Positions 37,132-46,320 are shown, counted from the first letter of the stretch. The stretch: 61,808 bases of DNA from Comamonadaceae bacterium CG_4_9_14_3_um_filter_60_33 (GCA_002789915.1 PFUD01000133.1:1-61808), one strand, 5' to 3'. Notes: generated from the sequence alone by a model not told the origin. Made by a program: numbers and translations.

Positions 37132-38934
37132 ATGGCAATGCGCTCTCATTATTGTGGATTGGTCACAGAAGCCCTGATGGGTGAAATCGTGACACTGTGT
37201 GGCTGGGTCAACCGCCGACGTGACCACGGTGGCGTGATTTTTGTCGATGTGCGCGACCGCGAAGGCTACGTGCAGGTGGTCTGCGACCCTGACCGTGCCG
37301 AGATGTTTGCTGTGGCCGAAGACCTGCGCAACGAGTTCTGCATCCAGGTCAAAGGGCTGGTGCGCGCGCGCCCGGATGGCACGGTCAACAATAACCTTAA
37401 AAGCGGCAAGATCGAAGTGCTGTGCCACGAGCTCACCGTGCTCAATCCGTCGGTGACACCGCCTTTCCAGTTGGACGAGGAAAACCTCAGCGAGACCACA
37501 CGTCTGACGCACCGCGTGCTCGACTTGCGCCGCCCCTACATGCAAAACAACCTGATGCTGCGCTACCGCGTGACCATGGAAGTGCGCAAGTTTCTCGATG
37601 CCCATGGCTTTGTCGACATTGAAACCCCCATGCTGACCAAGAGCACGCCCGAAGGCGCGCGCGACTACTTGGTGCCAAGTCGTGTCCATGACGGCCACTT
37701 TTTTGCGTTGCCGCAAAGCCCGCAGTTGTTCAAGCAGTTGCTGATGGTGGCCGGTTTCGATCGCTATTACCAGATCACCAAATGTTTCCGCGACGAAGAC
37801 CTGCGCGCTGACCGTCAACCCGAATTTACCCAGATCGATATCGAAACCTCGTTCCTTGACGAAGAAGAAATCCGCGATATTTTCCAAGGCATGATCAAGA
37901 CCATCTTCCAGAACACCCTGGGCGTTGACCTGGGCGAGTTCCCGGTCATGACCTACCAGGAGGCGGCGCGCCGCTTCGGCTCCGACAAGCCTGACTTGCG
38001 TGTGAAGCTTGAATTTACCGAGCTCACCGATGTCATGGTCGATGTCGATTTCAAGGTGTTCTCGACACCCGCTACCAGCGCAGGCGGCCGCGTGGTGGCA
38101 CTGTGCGTGCCGGGCGGGGCCGAGATTACCCGCAGTGAAATCGACAACTACGGCGAATTCGTCAAGATTTATGGTGCCAAGGGCCTGGCCTGGATCAAGG
38201 TTAATGACGTGACCAAGGGGCGCGAAGGCCTGCAAAGCCCGATCGTCAAAAATCTGCACGATGCGGCCCTGGCAGAAATCCTCAAGCGCACTGGTGCCAA
38301 GGACGGCGATATTTTGTTTTTTGGTGCCGACAAGGAAAAGATCGTCAACGACGCCATCGGCGCACTGCGCATCAAGATTGGCCACAGCGCCTTCGGCAAG
38401 AAAAGCGGCCTCTTTGAAGACCGCTGGGCACCGTTGTGGGTGGTGGACTTTCCGATGTTCGAGCACGACGAGGATTCTGACCGCTGGATGGCGGTGCATC
38501 ACCCGTTTACCGCGCCCAAGGACGGCCACGAAGATTTGATGGTCACCGACCCTGCCAATTGCATCTCCAAGGGCTACGACATGGTGCTCAACGGCTGGGA
38601 AATGGGTGGCGGTTCGGTCCGGATTCACCGTGCCGAGGTACAGAAAAAGGTGTTCGATGCGCTCAAGATCACGCCCGAAGAAGCACAACAAAAGTTTGGC
38701 TTTCTGCTCGACGCGCTGCAATACGGCGCGCCGCCACATGGTGGCCTGGCCTTTGGCCTGGACCGCATCGTCACCCTGATGACTGGCGCCGAGTCGATCC
38801 GCGACGTGATCGCCTTTCCCAAAACCCAGCGCGCCCAATGCCTGTTGACGCAGGCACCGTCGCCGGTGGACGAAAAGCAGTTGCGCGAACTGCACATTCG
38901 ACTGCGCACTCCCGAGGCGGTGAAAGCGCTCTGA
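37132..38934 (+). CDS. aspS: Aspartyl-tRNA synthetase
   Basis: A class II synthetase of 600 residues, the bacterial long form. The N-terminal OB fold ([23 protein letters not shown]) binds the anticodon, motif 2 lies around [19 protein letters not shown], the GAD insertion domain spans about 290-420, and motif 3 is [13 protein letters not shown]. It may be non-discriminating (charging tRNA-Asn too), as in many bacteria lacking asnS; the window cannot settle this. A second ATG two codons in is possible. A strong terminator follows at 39019. Confidence 0.97.
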   Translation: MAMRSHYCGLVTEALMGEIVTLCGWVNRRRDHGGVIFVDVRDREGYVQVVCDPDRAEMFAVAEDLRNEFCIQVKGLVRARPDGTVNNNLKSGKIEVLCHELTVLNPSVTPPFQLDEENLSETTRLTHRVLDLRRPYMQNNLMLRYRVTMEVRKFLDAHGFVDIETPMLTKSTPEGARDYLVPSRVHDGHFFALPQSPQLFKQLLMVAGFDRYYQITKCFRDEDLRADRQPEFTQIDIETSFLDEEEIRDIFQGMIKTIFQNTLGVDLGEFPVMTYQEAARRFGSDKPDLRVKLEFTELTDVMVDVDFKVFSTPATSAGGRVVALCVPGGAEITRSEIDNYGEFVKIYGAKGLAWIKVNDVTKGREGLQSPIVKNLHDAALAEILKRTGAKDGDILFFGADKEKIVNDAIGALRIKIGHSAFGKKSGLFEDRWAPLWVVDFPMFEHDEDSDRWMAVHHPFTAPKDGHEDLMVTDPANCISKGYDMVLNGWEMGGGSVRIHRAEVQKKVFDALKITPEEAQQKFGFLLDALQYGAPPHGGLAFGLDRIVTLMTGAESIRDVIAFPKTQRAQCLLTQAPSPVDEKQLRELHIRLRTPEAVKAL

Positions 38935-38941
38935 TCAGTTG

Positions 38942-38977
38942 GGGTCAGAGCACGTCGCTGCGCGAGTGGTCTGACCC
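38942..38977 (+). repeat. REP-like palindrome
   Basis: GGGTCAGA (38942-38949) and TCTGACCC (38970-38977) are perfect inverted arms around a 20-base loop that itself pairs CAC with GTG. The arms resemble the GGGGTCAGA palindromes scattered between genes in many betaproteobacteria and linked to REP-associated transposases. Only this copy is seen in the window. Confidence 0.5.
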
Positions 38978-39018
38978 GCAAGCTTCTAAGTTGGCTGACA
39001 TTGGTTTGATGCAAAATG

Positions 39019-39045
39019 AAAGGGCGCTAACTTGGCGCCCTTTTC
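39019..39045 (+). terminator. Rho-independent terminator after aspS
   Basis: AAAGGGCGC (39019-39027) and GCGCCCTTT (39035-39043) form a nine-pair stem with a seven-base loop, ending in a T run. It separates aspS from the Nudix gene. Confidence 0.8.
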
Positions 39046-39066
39046 AATTGACACCGTCTTTTCCAC

Positions 39067-39555
39067 GTGAATGCAATTTTCCGTCCCTTCAAAATCCCGC
39101 AGTCGGTGCTGGTCGTCATTCACACGCCGGCCCTCGATGTCCTGCTGATCAAACGTGCTGATGCCGATGATTTCTGGCAATCGGTCACCGGCAGCAAGGA
39201 CACGCTGGAGGAGTCGTTTGCGCAAACCGCGCGGCGCGAAGTGATGGAGGAAACCGGCATTGACTGTGGTCAGGGCACTGCACTGGCGGACCAGTTGCAC
39301 GACTGGCAACTGGAAAATGTATTTGAGATCTACCCGCGCTGGCGCCACCGTTATGCGCCCGGCGTGACCCGCAACACCGAACATCTGTTTGGCTTGCTGG
39401 TGCCAGAAAACACGCCGGTGCGTTTGAGCCCGCGCGAGCACACCGCGTACCAGTGGTTGCCGTACAGACAAGCGGCAGAGGCCTGTTTTTCGCCGTCCAA
39501 CGCCGAAGCGTGTTTGCTGTTGCCAAGATTTTTCCAGAAGCGAAATTTGTCATGA
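39067..39555 (+). CDS. nudB: Dihydroneopterin triphosphate diphosphatase-type Nudix hydrolase
   Basis: A 162-residue Nudix protein with a full box in GSKDTLEESFAQTARREVMEETGI. The flanks IPQSVLVVIHTPALDVLLIKRAD and FWQSVTGSKD match NudB, which hydrolyses dihydroneopterin triphosphate, the second step of folate synthesis. FolE, the first step, is encoded 2 kb downstream. The start is GTG at 39067, 22 bases after the aspS terminator. It is coupled to the next gene by an ATGA overlap. Its location just after aspS is typical. Confidence 0.9.
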   Translation: MNAIFRPFKIPQSVLVVIHTPALDVLLIKRADADDFWQSVTGSKDTLEESFAQTARREVMEETGIDCGQGTALADQLHDWQLENVFEIYPRWRHRYAPGVTRNTEHLFGLLVPENTPVRLSPREHTAYQWLPYRQAAEACFSPSNAEACLLLPRFFQKRNLS

Positions 39556-40286
39556 ACATTATCCGGGTGGCCACCTACAACATCCACAAAGGCGTGCAAG
39601 GCATCGGGCCGGCGCGGCGCCTGGAAATTCACAACCTGGGTTTGGCTGTTGAGTCACTCGACGCGGATGTGGTTTGCCTGCAAGAAGTTCGGCAATCCAA
39701 CCGCCTTGAAGCCAAGCACTTTGCGCTTTGGCCAGAGCTGGCGCAAGCCGATTTTTTGGCACCTCAGGGCTACGAGGCGGTGTACCGCACCAACGCTATC
39801 ACGCGCCACGGTGAGCATGGTAATGCGCTGCTGTCGCGCTGGCCGGTGTTGTCGCACCAGCATGAGGACATGTCGGACCACCGCCTGGAGCAGCGAGGCT
39901 TTTTGCACGTCATGCTTAATTTTCACGGAAAGATGGTGCATGTGTTGGTGGTGCACCTTGGCCTGGTCAAGGCCAGCCGGGTGCGCCAGGTGGCGCAGTT
40001 GAAGCGCTTTATCGAGCGTGAAATCCCCGCGTCGGCACCGCTGCTGGTGGCCGGCGACTTCAATGACTGGGGCAAGACCGTGCAGCAGGCGATGGCGCAG
40101 GAAGGCTTGCAAGCCTGGAATGCGCGCCAGCCCACATTCCCGTCGCGCTTGCCTTTGGCGCAACTTGACTATGTGTTTGCCCGCAATCTGACGCCGATGG
40201 GATTGATGGTGCCGCAGGGGCGCATTTGGACGCGTATGTCCGACCATTTGCCGCTGATCGCTGAATTTACCTTGCCAGCGGGTTGA
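39552..40286 (+). CDS. Endonuclease/exonuclease/phosphatase (EEP) family hydrolase
   Basis: A 244-residue EEP-fold enzyme with the full set of motifs: VATYNIHKG, CLQEVR, HGNALLSRWP, VVHLGL, GDFNDW and SDHLPL. The fold covers DNases, sphingomyelinases and lipid or inositol phosphatases, and the exact substrate is unknown. It overlaps nudB at its start and cardiolipin synthase at its stop (TGATG). Cls B genes are often preceded by such an enzyme (ybhP-ybhO in E. coli), so a phospholipid role is likely. Confidence 0.9.
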   Translation: MNIIRVATYNIHKGVQGIGPARRLEIHNLGLAVESLDADVVCLQEVRQSNRLEAKHFALWPELAQADFLAPQGYEAVYRTNAITRHGEHGNALLSRWPVLSHQHEDMSDHRLEQRGFLHVMLNFHGKMVHVLVVHLGLVKASRVRQVAQLKRFIEREIPASAPLLVAGDFNDWGKTVQQAMAQEGLQAWNARQPTFPSRLPLAQLDYVFARNLTPMGLMVPQGRIWTRMSDHLPLIAEFTLPAG

Positions 40287-41506
40287 TGCATAGCATGCTG
40301 GCAGCCGGTCATCAGGTTGATTTGTTGCAGGGGTCGCAGGAATTTTTTGCCGCGCTGGTTCAGGCGATTGATCGCAGTACGCGCGAGGTTCGCCTGGAAA
40401 CCTATATTTTCAGCGTGGAGGCTTCGGGTACTGATGTGGCGCTGGCGCTGGAGCGCGCCGCGCAGCGTGGTGTCAAGGTCTTCGTGGTGATGGATGGCGC
40501 GGGCACCGACAACTTGAGCCAGGAGTGGGCCAGCCGTTTTTCGGCAGCCGGCGTGGCCTGGCGAATTTTTTCCCCGCTAGGAGGCTTGGGCCTTCTTATT
40601 CCCAGCCGCTGGCGACGCCTGCACCGCAAGCTGTGCGTGGTCGATGGTCGGGTGGCTTTTTGTGGCGGTATCAATGTGCTGGACGATTTTTTTGACCCCA
40701 ATTACGGCACCTTGACCGCGCCACGCTTCGACTTTGCCGTGCGCGTGACTGGACCCCTGGTGCAATCAGCGCACGCCGCGCTGGTGCAGTTCTGGTGGCG
40801 CTTGCAAGCCACGCGTATCGTGCGTCAAGGAGACCTTGCTGCGGCCTGGCAAGCCTTGCATGAGGCGAAAAAATCTGATCCTGACGCCTTGGTTGGCGCA
40901 GAACCGAAGCCATCGGCTGGCCAACCGGCACGTACCAAGGCGGCTTTGGTTTTGCGTGACAACCTGCGCCACCGCACCCGTATCGAGTACGCTTACCGCC
41001 AGGCCATCGGCGAGGCCAAAAAAGACATCATCATCGCCAACGCCTATTTTTTGCCAGGCCGAAAAATCAGCAAGTCCCTGATTTATGCTGCGCAGCGCGG
41101 CGTGCGTGTGCGCTTGCTGCTGCAAGGGCGCTATGAATACTTTATGCAGTTCCACGCCGCGCGCATGGTCTATGGCCGACTGCTGACTGCCGGGATTGAG
41201 ATCATCGAGTACCGGGTGAGCTTCTTGCACGCCAAGGTGGCCGTGATCGACGGTCATTGGGCCACTGTGGGCTCGTCCAACCTGGACCCATTGAGCCTGT
41301 TGCTAGCCCGCGAAGCCAATGTGGTGGTGGATGACGTGGCGTTTGCGCATAATTTACAGGCGCGCCTGGAGCGCGCCATTCAGCTCGAGGGCACGCGGGT
41401 GGACCCGGCAGTCTATGCAGGTCGGCCTCTGGTGCAGCGGTTGTTGGACCGGGCGGCCTATGTGGTCATGCGAATGCTTTTGTTCGTCAATGGTAAAAGC
41501 TATTAA
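40286..41506 (+). CDS. clsB: Cardiolipin synthase B
   Basis: A 406-residue phospholipase D superfamily enzyme making cardiolipin. Both HKD motifs are intact: HRKLCVVDGRVAFCGG in the N-terminal half and HAKVAVIDGHWATVGSSN in the C-terminal half. It lacks the N-terminal transmembrane helices of ClsA, which together with the upstream EEP gene points to the ClsB/YbhO type. An Ala/Lys-rich insert separates the two halves. The ATG at 40286 overlaps the preceding stop; a TTG one codon upstream is ignored. The last codon lies in an inverted repeat. Confidence 0.93.
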   Translation: MHSMLAAGHQVDLLQGSQEFFAALVQAIDRSTREVRLETYIFSVEASGTDVALALERAAQRGVKVFVVMDGAGTDNLSQEWASRFSAAGVAWRIFSPLGGLGLLIPSRWRRLHRKLCVVDGRVAFCGGINVLDDFFDPNYGTLTAPRFDFAVRVTGPLVQSAHAALVQFWWRLQATRIVRQGDLAAAWQALHEAKKSDPDALVGAEPKPSAGQPARTKAALVLRDNLRHRTRIEYAYRQAIGEAKKDIIIANAYFLPGRKISKSLIYAAQRGVRVRLLLQGRYEYFMQFHAARMVYGRLLTAGIEIIEYRVSFLHAKVAVIDGHWATVGSSNLDPLSLLLAREANVVVDDVAFAHNLQARLERAIQLEGTRVDPAVYAGRPLVQRLLDRAAYVVMRMLLFVNGKSY

Positions 41507-41518
41507 ATAAATAGCTTT
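41496..41518. repeat. Perfect inverted repeat at the end of clsB
   Basis: AAAGCTATT (41496-41504) and AATAGCTTT (41510-41518) flank a five-base loop, with the clsB stop codon inside. A second looser pair, CAGCAA (41525-41530) and TTGCTG (41555-41560), follows. No T run is present on the plus strand, so this may be an RNA-stabilising hairpin or a dispersed repeat and not a terminator. Confidence 0.45.
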
Positions 41519-41610
41519 AAAAGACAGCAATGTAGGCGTTTCAGACGAATAACCTTGCTGCCAAAAGACTGCTAACATCGTTTGACATTCAATAACTGAT
41601 AGTGACATCC

Positions 41611-42312
41611 ATGAATTCATCTCCCCCAGAAGAAGGCACGCCGGTCTCCGTCAAGATCCGCGAACGTATCCAGGCCGCCCGCAAGCGTTTCCATGCCAAC
41701 GACAACATTGCCGACTTCATTCAATCCGGCGAGCTTGAACTGCTGCTCGACGAAGTGGAAGACAAAATGAAAGGCGTGCTGGGCAGTTTGGTGATCGACA
41801 CCGAACATGACCACAACACCGACAACACCGCACGCCGCGTGGCCAAGATGTACCTCAAGGAAGTGTTTCAGGGCCGGTATGTCAAAGCCCCACCCATCAC
41901 CGAATTCCCCAATGCCGAGCACCTCAACGAGCTGATGATCGTGGGCCCGATCACGGTGCGCAGCGCTTGCAGCCACCATTTTTGCCCGATCATGGGCAAG
42001 ATCTGGATCGGCGTGCTGCCCAACGAACACACCAACGTGATTGGCCTGTCCAAATACGCGCGTCTGGCCGAATGGGTCATGGGCCGACCGCAAATTCAGG
42101 AAGAAGCGGTGGTGCAACTGGCCGACCTGATCCAGCACAAAACCCAGCCTGATGGCCTGGCCATCGTCATGGAAGCCAGCCACTTTTGCATGAGCTGGCG
42201 TGGTGTCAAGGACCCTGACAGCAAGATGATCAACTCGGTCATGCGCGGCAGCTTCCTCAAAGACGCCAATCTGCGTCGCGAATTTTTATCTTTGATTCCC
42301 CAGAAAGGTTAA
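41611..42312 (+). CDS. folE: GTP cyclohydrolase I family protein
   Basis: A 233-residue homologue of FolE, which converts GTP to dihydroneopterin triphosphate. Zinc ligands are present in SACSHHFCP and EASHFCMSWRG (equivalents of Cys110, His113, Cys181), and VIGLSKYARLAEWVMGRPQIQEEAVVQLADLI fits the fold. The usual CEHH is CSHH here, and the region after the last Cys (MSWRGVKDPDSKMINSVMRG) departs from the consensus, so this is a divergent clade that may serve a special pterin pool. The ATG at 41611 is chosen over an upstream GTG. A BLUF photoreceptor gene starts two bases after its stop. Confidence 0.88.
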   Translation: MNSSPPEEGTPVSVKIRERIQAARKRFHANDNIADFIQSGELELLLDEVEDKMKGVLGSLVIDTEHDHNTDNTARRVAKMYLKEVFQGRYVKAPPITEFPNAEHLNELMIVGPITVRSACSHHFCPIMGKIWIGVLPNEHTNVIGLSKYARLAEWVMGRPQIQEEAVVQLADLIQHKTQPDGLAIVMEASHFCMSWRGVKDPDSKMINSVMRGSFLKDANLRREFLSLIPQKG

Positions 42313-42314
42313 CC

Positions 42315-42737
42315 ATGTTGGTACGTTTGTTGTACGCCAGTCGGGCCATCGATACCCGCCCTGAGGCCATTGAATCCATTTTGCAGCAGTCGCGATCGCA
42401 CAACCCAAGCAGTGGCGTGACAGGTGTTTTGTGCTACGGTGGCGGCATCTTTCTACAGGCCCTTGAAGGTGGCCGCATGACCGTGAGTGAGTTGTATGGC
42501 CACATCCAGCGCGACCCACGCCACAAGGACGTCGTGCTACTACATTACGAAGAAATTTCCGAGCGCCGCTTTGCAGGCTGGACCATGGGCGAAGTCAATA
42601 TGACCCGCATCAACGCGTCCATTTTGCTCAAATACGCAGAAAAACCCGAGCTTGATCCCTATTCAGTTTCCGGCCAGGTTTCGCTGGCCCTGCTTGAAGA
42701 ACTGATGGCCACCGCCTCGGTCATCGGTCGCGCCTGA
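42315..42737 (+). CDS. BLUF-domain blue-light sensor
   Basis: A 140-residue single-domain BLUF protein that should bind FAD and sense blue light. The key residues fall in the expected spacing: Tyr7 (LLYAS), Asn30 (SHNPSSGVTG), Gln48 (FLQALEG), Trp89 and Met91 (FAGWTMG), equivalent to Tyr21, Asn45, Gln63, Trp104 and Met106 of AppA. About 45 residues follow the core and are probably helices for partner binding; no output domain is attached. It starts two bases after folE with its ribosome binding site inside the folE end, so the two are co-translated. Confidence 0.95.
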   Translation: MLVRLLYASRAIDTRPEAIESILQQSRSHNPSSGVTGVLCYGGGIFLQALEGGRMTVSELYGHIQRDPRHKDVVLLHYEEISERRFAGWTMGEVNMTRINASILLKYAEKPELDPYSVSGQVSLALLEELMATASVIGRA

Positions 42738-42740
42738 TTG

Positions 42741-43568
42741 GTGCCTGCGCGAGTGTTGCTTGGCTGTGATTTTTCCAGCGCTCCCACAACCAAAAAGCCC
42801 ATCGTTGTCGCTTTGGGTGGCCTACATCAGGGCCGAGTTAGTCTCGCCAAACTGGAATATTTTTCGACACTGACGGCTTTTTCCGACTGGCTCAAACTTC
42901 CACAAAATTGGGTGGGTGCCTTCGATTTGCCGTTTGGCCTGCCGAGAGAACTGGTGCAAACGCTGGGTTGGCCAACCGACTGGGCGGCCTGCATGAGTCA
43001 CTACACCTCGCTAAGCCGGGATCAGATTCGTCAGGCCTTTGCTGCTTTTTGCAACTTGCGTCCGGCAGGTGGCAAATTCGCTCATCGCGCCACCGACTGG
43101 CCAGCAGGCTCGAGTCCGAGCATGAAGTGGGTCAATCCGCCGGTCGCGTTCATGCTGCACGCCGGGGTGCCGCTGCTGCTTGAGGCCGGCGCCACGCTGC
43201 CAGGCGTGCATGCTGGCAATGGTCAAAAAGTTGCCCTTGAAGCCTACCCCGGCATGCTGGCGCGCGAGGTGCTAAGCCAGCGCAGCTACAAGGCCGATGA
43301 CAAGGCACGCCAGACCCCCGAGCGCCTGATTGCCCGCAAAGACCTGATCACGGCGCTTGAGCAGGGCAACACCCGGCTGGGTTTGCGCCTCAAGTTGTCC
43401 CACGCGCAACGCGATGCCGTGGCTGACGACGCGCGCGGCGATGCGCTCGACGCGGTGCTGTGCCTGATGCAGGCAGCCTGGGCGCAAACACAACATGACA
43501 GCGGCGCTGCGCTGTACGGTTTGCCGACGGACCTGGATCCGCTGGAAGGCTGGATCGTGAGCGCCTGA
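42741..43568 (+). CDS. DUF429 family protein (predicted RNase H-like nuclease)
   Basis: A 275-residue protein of the DUF429 family, predicted to have an RNase H-like fold. Visible motifs are GCDFSSAP near the N-terminus, FDLPFGLP, ALEAYPGMLAREVL, and the acidic DDARGDALDAVLC near the C-terminus, which supplies candidate metal ligands. The activity has not been shown. The start is GTG at 42741 (or TTG at 42738), three bases after the BLUF stop, so it belongs to the folE-BLUF transcription unit. Confidence 0.85.
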   Translation: MPARVLLGCDFSSAPTTKKPIVVALGGLHQGRVSLAKLEYFSTLTAFSDWLKLPQNWVGAFDLPFGLPRELVQTLGWPTDWAACMSHYTSLSRDQIRQAFAAFCNLRPAGGKFAHRATDWPAGSSPSMKWVNPPVAFMLHAGVPLLLEAGATLPGVHAGNGQKVALEAYPGMLAREVLSQRSYKADDKARQTPERLIARKDLITALEQGNTRLGLRLKLSHAQRDAVADDARGDALDAVLCLMQAAWAQTQHDSGAALYGLPTDLDPLEGWIVSA

Positions 43569-43574
43569 CGATTC

Positions 43575-44060
43575 ATGTGGCGCAAATTCATCATGGTCTG
43601 CTTGCTGCTGCCAGCTTGTGCGCAAGCGAGGGTCTGGAGCGGTGTGGTGAAGCATGTCTCAGATGGTGACACCCTTTGGCTCAAGCCTGCGGATGGCGCA
43701 GCGCCCAGAAAAGTGCGACTGCTTGGGCTGGATGCGCCCGAGCTTTGCCAAGAGGGTGGCAAGGCTGCGCGCGCTGCGTTACAAGTCCTGGTGGCCAACA
43801 AACTGGTGCAAGTCACGGTGAATTTTCAGGACAGTTATGGCCGCGATCTGGGTCGGCTGCGTGTTGATGATCGCGACGTTGGCGCAGCTTTGGTCAGTGC
43901 CGGCCAAGCCTGGTCGAGCCGTTGGCACAACAGCCTGGGGCCTTACGCGGCGCAGGAAGCGTCTGCACGGTCGGCCCGATCGGGGTTATTTTCTGACCCG
44001 GCGGCCGAATTGCCACGCGATTTTCGCAAGCGCCACGGCCCGTGTCAGGCGCCGCGCTGA
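43575..44060 (+). CDS. Secreted thermonuclease-family nuclease
   Basis: A 161-residue staphylococcal-nuclease-like protein with a signal peptide (FIMVCLLLPACAQA). Catalytic-region motifs are DGDTLWL, VRLLGLDAPELCQEGG and DSYGRDLGRL, giving the arginine, glutamate and arginine of the SNase active site. Most likely it is periplasmic or secreted. It starts six bases after DUF429. It converges on the MoeB-type gene with an 11-base gap. Confidence 0.9.
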   Translation: MWRKFIMVCLLLPACAQARVWSGVVKHVSDGDTLWLKPADGAAPRKVRLLGLDAPELCQEGGKAARAALQVLVANKLVQVTVNFQDSYGRDLGRLRVDDRDVGAALVSAGQAWSSRWHNSLGPYAAQEASARSARSGLFSDPAAELPRDFRKRHGPCQAPR

Positions 44061-44071
44061 GTATTCAGCAC

Positions 44072-44839
44072 TTACGCTGCTTGCGGCACCTGCGCCGTGC
44101 CACACACCGGGCAGGCGGCGTGGCGGCTGATGCGCACTTCGGTAAATTCCATGGCGCGGCCGTCGAGCATCAGCAGGCGGCCGGTCAAAGGGCGACCGGC
44201 ACCCGTGATGAGCTTGAGTGCCTCTGCCGCTTGCACGCTGCCGATGATGCCCACCAGCGGTGCAAACACGCCCATGGTGGCGCAGCGGGTTTCTTCGAAC
44301 GTGGTGTCTGGCGGGAAGACGCATGCGTAACAGGGCGACAGGGCGTCGCGCGCATCAAACACGCTGACCTGGCCATCAAAGCGGATCGCAGCGCCCGAGA
44401 CCAGCGGTTTTTGCTGCGCCACGCACGCCGCGTTGATGGCGTGGCGGGTGGCAAAGTTGTCACAGCAGTCCAGCACGACATCAGCCTGCGCCACCAACTG
44501 ACTCAACAGCGCGGCTTCGGCGCGTTGCTGAATCGCCGTGACCTCGACACCGGGATTGAGCTGCGCAATGGCTGCCTGAATGGAGCCTACCTTGGGATAG
44601 CCCACACGGTCCATCGTATGCGCGACCTGGCGCTGCAAATTGGTCATGTCCACCGTGTCGTCATCAACCACGGTGATGTGGCCGACGCCAGCAGAGCCCA
44701 GGTACAACGCTACCGGTGAGCCAAGGCCACCGGCACCGATGATGAGCACCCGCGCTGCCAGGATACGTTCCTGGCCCTCTACCCCGATTTCGTTGAGCAG
44801 GATGTGGCGCGAGTAGCGCAGCAGGTCATCATCGGTCAT
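44072..44839 (-). CDS. moeB: ThiF/MoeB/HesA family E1-like adenylyltransferase
   Basis: A 255-residue E1-like enzyme that adenylates the C-terminal glycine of a sulfur-carrier protein (MoaD or ThiS). It has the opening LRYSRHILLNEIGVEGQ, the nucleotide site GAGGLGSPVALYL, DDDTVDMTNLQRQ, and zinc pairs CYAC and CPVC. The segment ETRCATMGVFAPLVG is typical of MoeB. Whether it serves molybdopterin, thiamine or both cannot be read here; no moa or thi genes are nearby. It lies eight bases after ctpA. Confidence 0.92.
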   Translation of the reverse strand: MTDDDLLRYSRHILLNEIGVEGQERILAARVLIIGAGGLGSPVALYLGSAGVGHITVVDDDTVDMTNLQRQVAHTMDRVGYPKVGSIQAAIAQLNPGVEVTAIQQRAEAALLSQLVAQADVVLDCCDNFATRHAINAACVAQQKPLVSGAAIRFDGQVSVFDARDALSPCYACVFPPDTTFEETRCATMGVFAPLVGIIGSVQAAEALKLITGAGRPLTGRLLMLDGRAMEFTEVRISRHAACPVCGTAQVPQAA

Positions 44840-44847
44840 GCGGACCC

Positions 44848-46320
44848 CTAAATTTCTTTCTTCTCTTCGTTGCGCTCGACCAGCGTCTTGCTAGCCAACA
44901 CGGGAAGCCCCTTGAGTTGGTTCAGAGCTTGTGCCAGGGGGAAGTCCTTGTCTGAACCCAGTTCCGGCAGGCGGCGTTCAGACGCTGGCTTCTTCATTTC
45001 TTCTTCGAGCTTGATGCGGGCTTCTTCGCGGGATTTTTCCCGTGCCGCATCCTTGACCTCGGCGCCCTGGCCACTCGACAGGTGCTTTTCCAGGTCAGCC
45101 TCGCGTGTGCGCAGGGCGGCAAACAGGTTGCCGTCGGCCGACTCGTCGACCATCACGTCGGGTACGATACCTTTGGCCTGGATCGACTTGCCGCTGGGCG
45201 TGTAGTAGCGACTGGTGGTGAGCTTGAGCGCTGCGGTGGGGCAGTTGTCCATGCGAAAACCCGAATCGAGGCAGACCGCGGTTTGCACCGAACCCTTGCC
45301 AAAGGTCTGGTTGCCAAGCAAGGTGGCGCGCTGGTGGTCTTGCAGGGCGCCAGCCACGATTTCACTGGCCGAGGCCGAGCCTTCATTCACCAGCACCACC
45401 AGCGGCACGCTCTTGAGTGCACCGTTGGTAACCTCCTCGAGGCGTTTTAGCGGATCGGCACCACCGCGACGCTGGTAATAGCGCGGCGAGGCCTTGTAGG
45501 TGAACTTGCTGTCGGCAAGCTGCCCGTTAGCCGACACCACGGTCACGTTCTCGGGCAGAAAGGCGGCCGAAATTGCTACCGCGGCATCCAGGTAGCCACC
45601 CGGGTCGTTACGCAAATCGAGCACCAGACCCTTAAGTTTTGGCTCCTGCTTGTAAATGTCTTCCACCTTGCGTGCAAAGTCGGCCACCGTGCGCTCCTGG
45701 AACTGACTGATGCGAACCCAGGCGTAGCCAGGCTCGATCACTTTTGCCTTGACACTCTGGGTTTTGATTTCGGCGCGTGTGATGGTCACCGAAAAGGTAC
45801 GGCTTTCGTCCTTGCGGAAGATGCTCAAGTTCACCTTGGTGTCGGGCTTGCCACGCATGCGCTTGACACCTTCGTTGAGCGTCATGCCCTTGACCGGCGT
45901 GTCGTCAATCTTGATGATCAGGTCGTTGGGCTTGAGGCCGGCGTGGTCTGCCGGTGAGTCTTCAATGGGCGAGACCACTTTGATGAGTCCGTCTTCCTGG
46001 GAAATTTCGATGCCCACGCCGACAAACTTGCCGGTGGTGCCTTCGTTGAAATCCTGTAGCGCTTTTTTGTCCAGGTAGACCGAGTGCGGGTCCAGCCCGG
46101 CGACCATGCCGGCAATGGCATCGGTGATCAGCTTCTTTTCATCGACCGGCTCGACGTAGTTGGTCTTGACCATGCCAAAGACGGCCGCCAGTTGCTGCAA
46201 CTCTTCAAGCGGTAGGGGCGCCAGCGCGCCGCGCGCCATCGTTTGCAACGACACGGTGGTCAGTGCACCAGCGACTACGCCGACCGAAATCCAGCCAGCA
46301 ACTTTTAATTTATATCCCAT
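44848..46320 (-). CDS. ctpA: C-terminal processing peptidase, S41 family
   Basis: A periplasmic serine protease of 490 residues with an N-terminal membrane anchor or signal (VAGWISVGVVAGALTTVSL), a PDZ domain (about 95-180, EDGLIKVVSPIEDSPADHAGLKPNDLI), and the S41 catalytic core. The nucleophile is in NEGSASASEI and the general-base lysine in TFGKGSVQT. A Lys/Glu-rich C-terminal tail follows. The ATG at 46320 is chosen because the upstream in-frame extension has no signal sequence. The order gpmA-ctpA-moeB on one strand is conserved in Burkholderiales. Confidence 0.95.
   Translation of the reverse strand: MGYKLKVAGWISVGVVAGALTTVSLQTMARGALAPLPLEELQQLAAVFGMVKTNYVEPVDEKKLITDAIAGMVAGLDPHSVYLDKKALQDFNEGTTGKFVGVGIEISQEDGLIKVVSPIEDSPADHAGLKPNDLIIKIDDTPVKGMTLNEGVKRMRGKPDTKVNLSIFRKDESRTFSVTITRAEIKTQSVKAKVIEPGYAWVRISQFQERTVADFARKVEDIYKQEPKLKGLVLDLRNDPGGYLDAAVAISAAFLPENVTVVSANGQLADSKFTYKASPRYYQRRGGADPLKRLEEVTNGALKSVPLVVLVNEGSASASEIVAGALQDHQRATLLGNQTFGKGSVQTAVCLDSGFRMDNCPTAALKLTTSRYYTPSGKSIQAKGIVPDVMVDESADGNLFAALRTREADLEKHLSSGQGAEVKDAAREKSREEARIKLEEEMKKPASERRLPELGSDKDFPLAQALNQLKGLPVLASKTLVERNEEKKEI

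Noticed and set aside
37117-38895. A 592-codon minus-strand open frame opposite aspS
   Set aside because: aspS is complete and conserved over the full length; the antisense frame has no domain or ribosome binding site.
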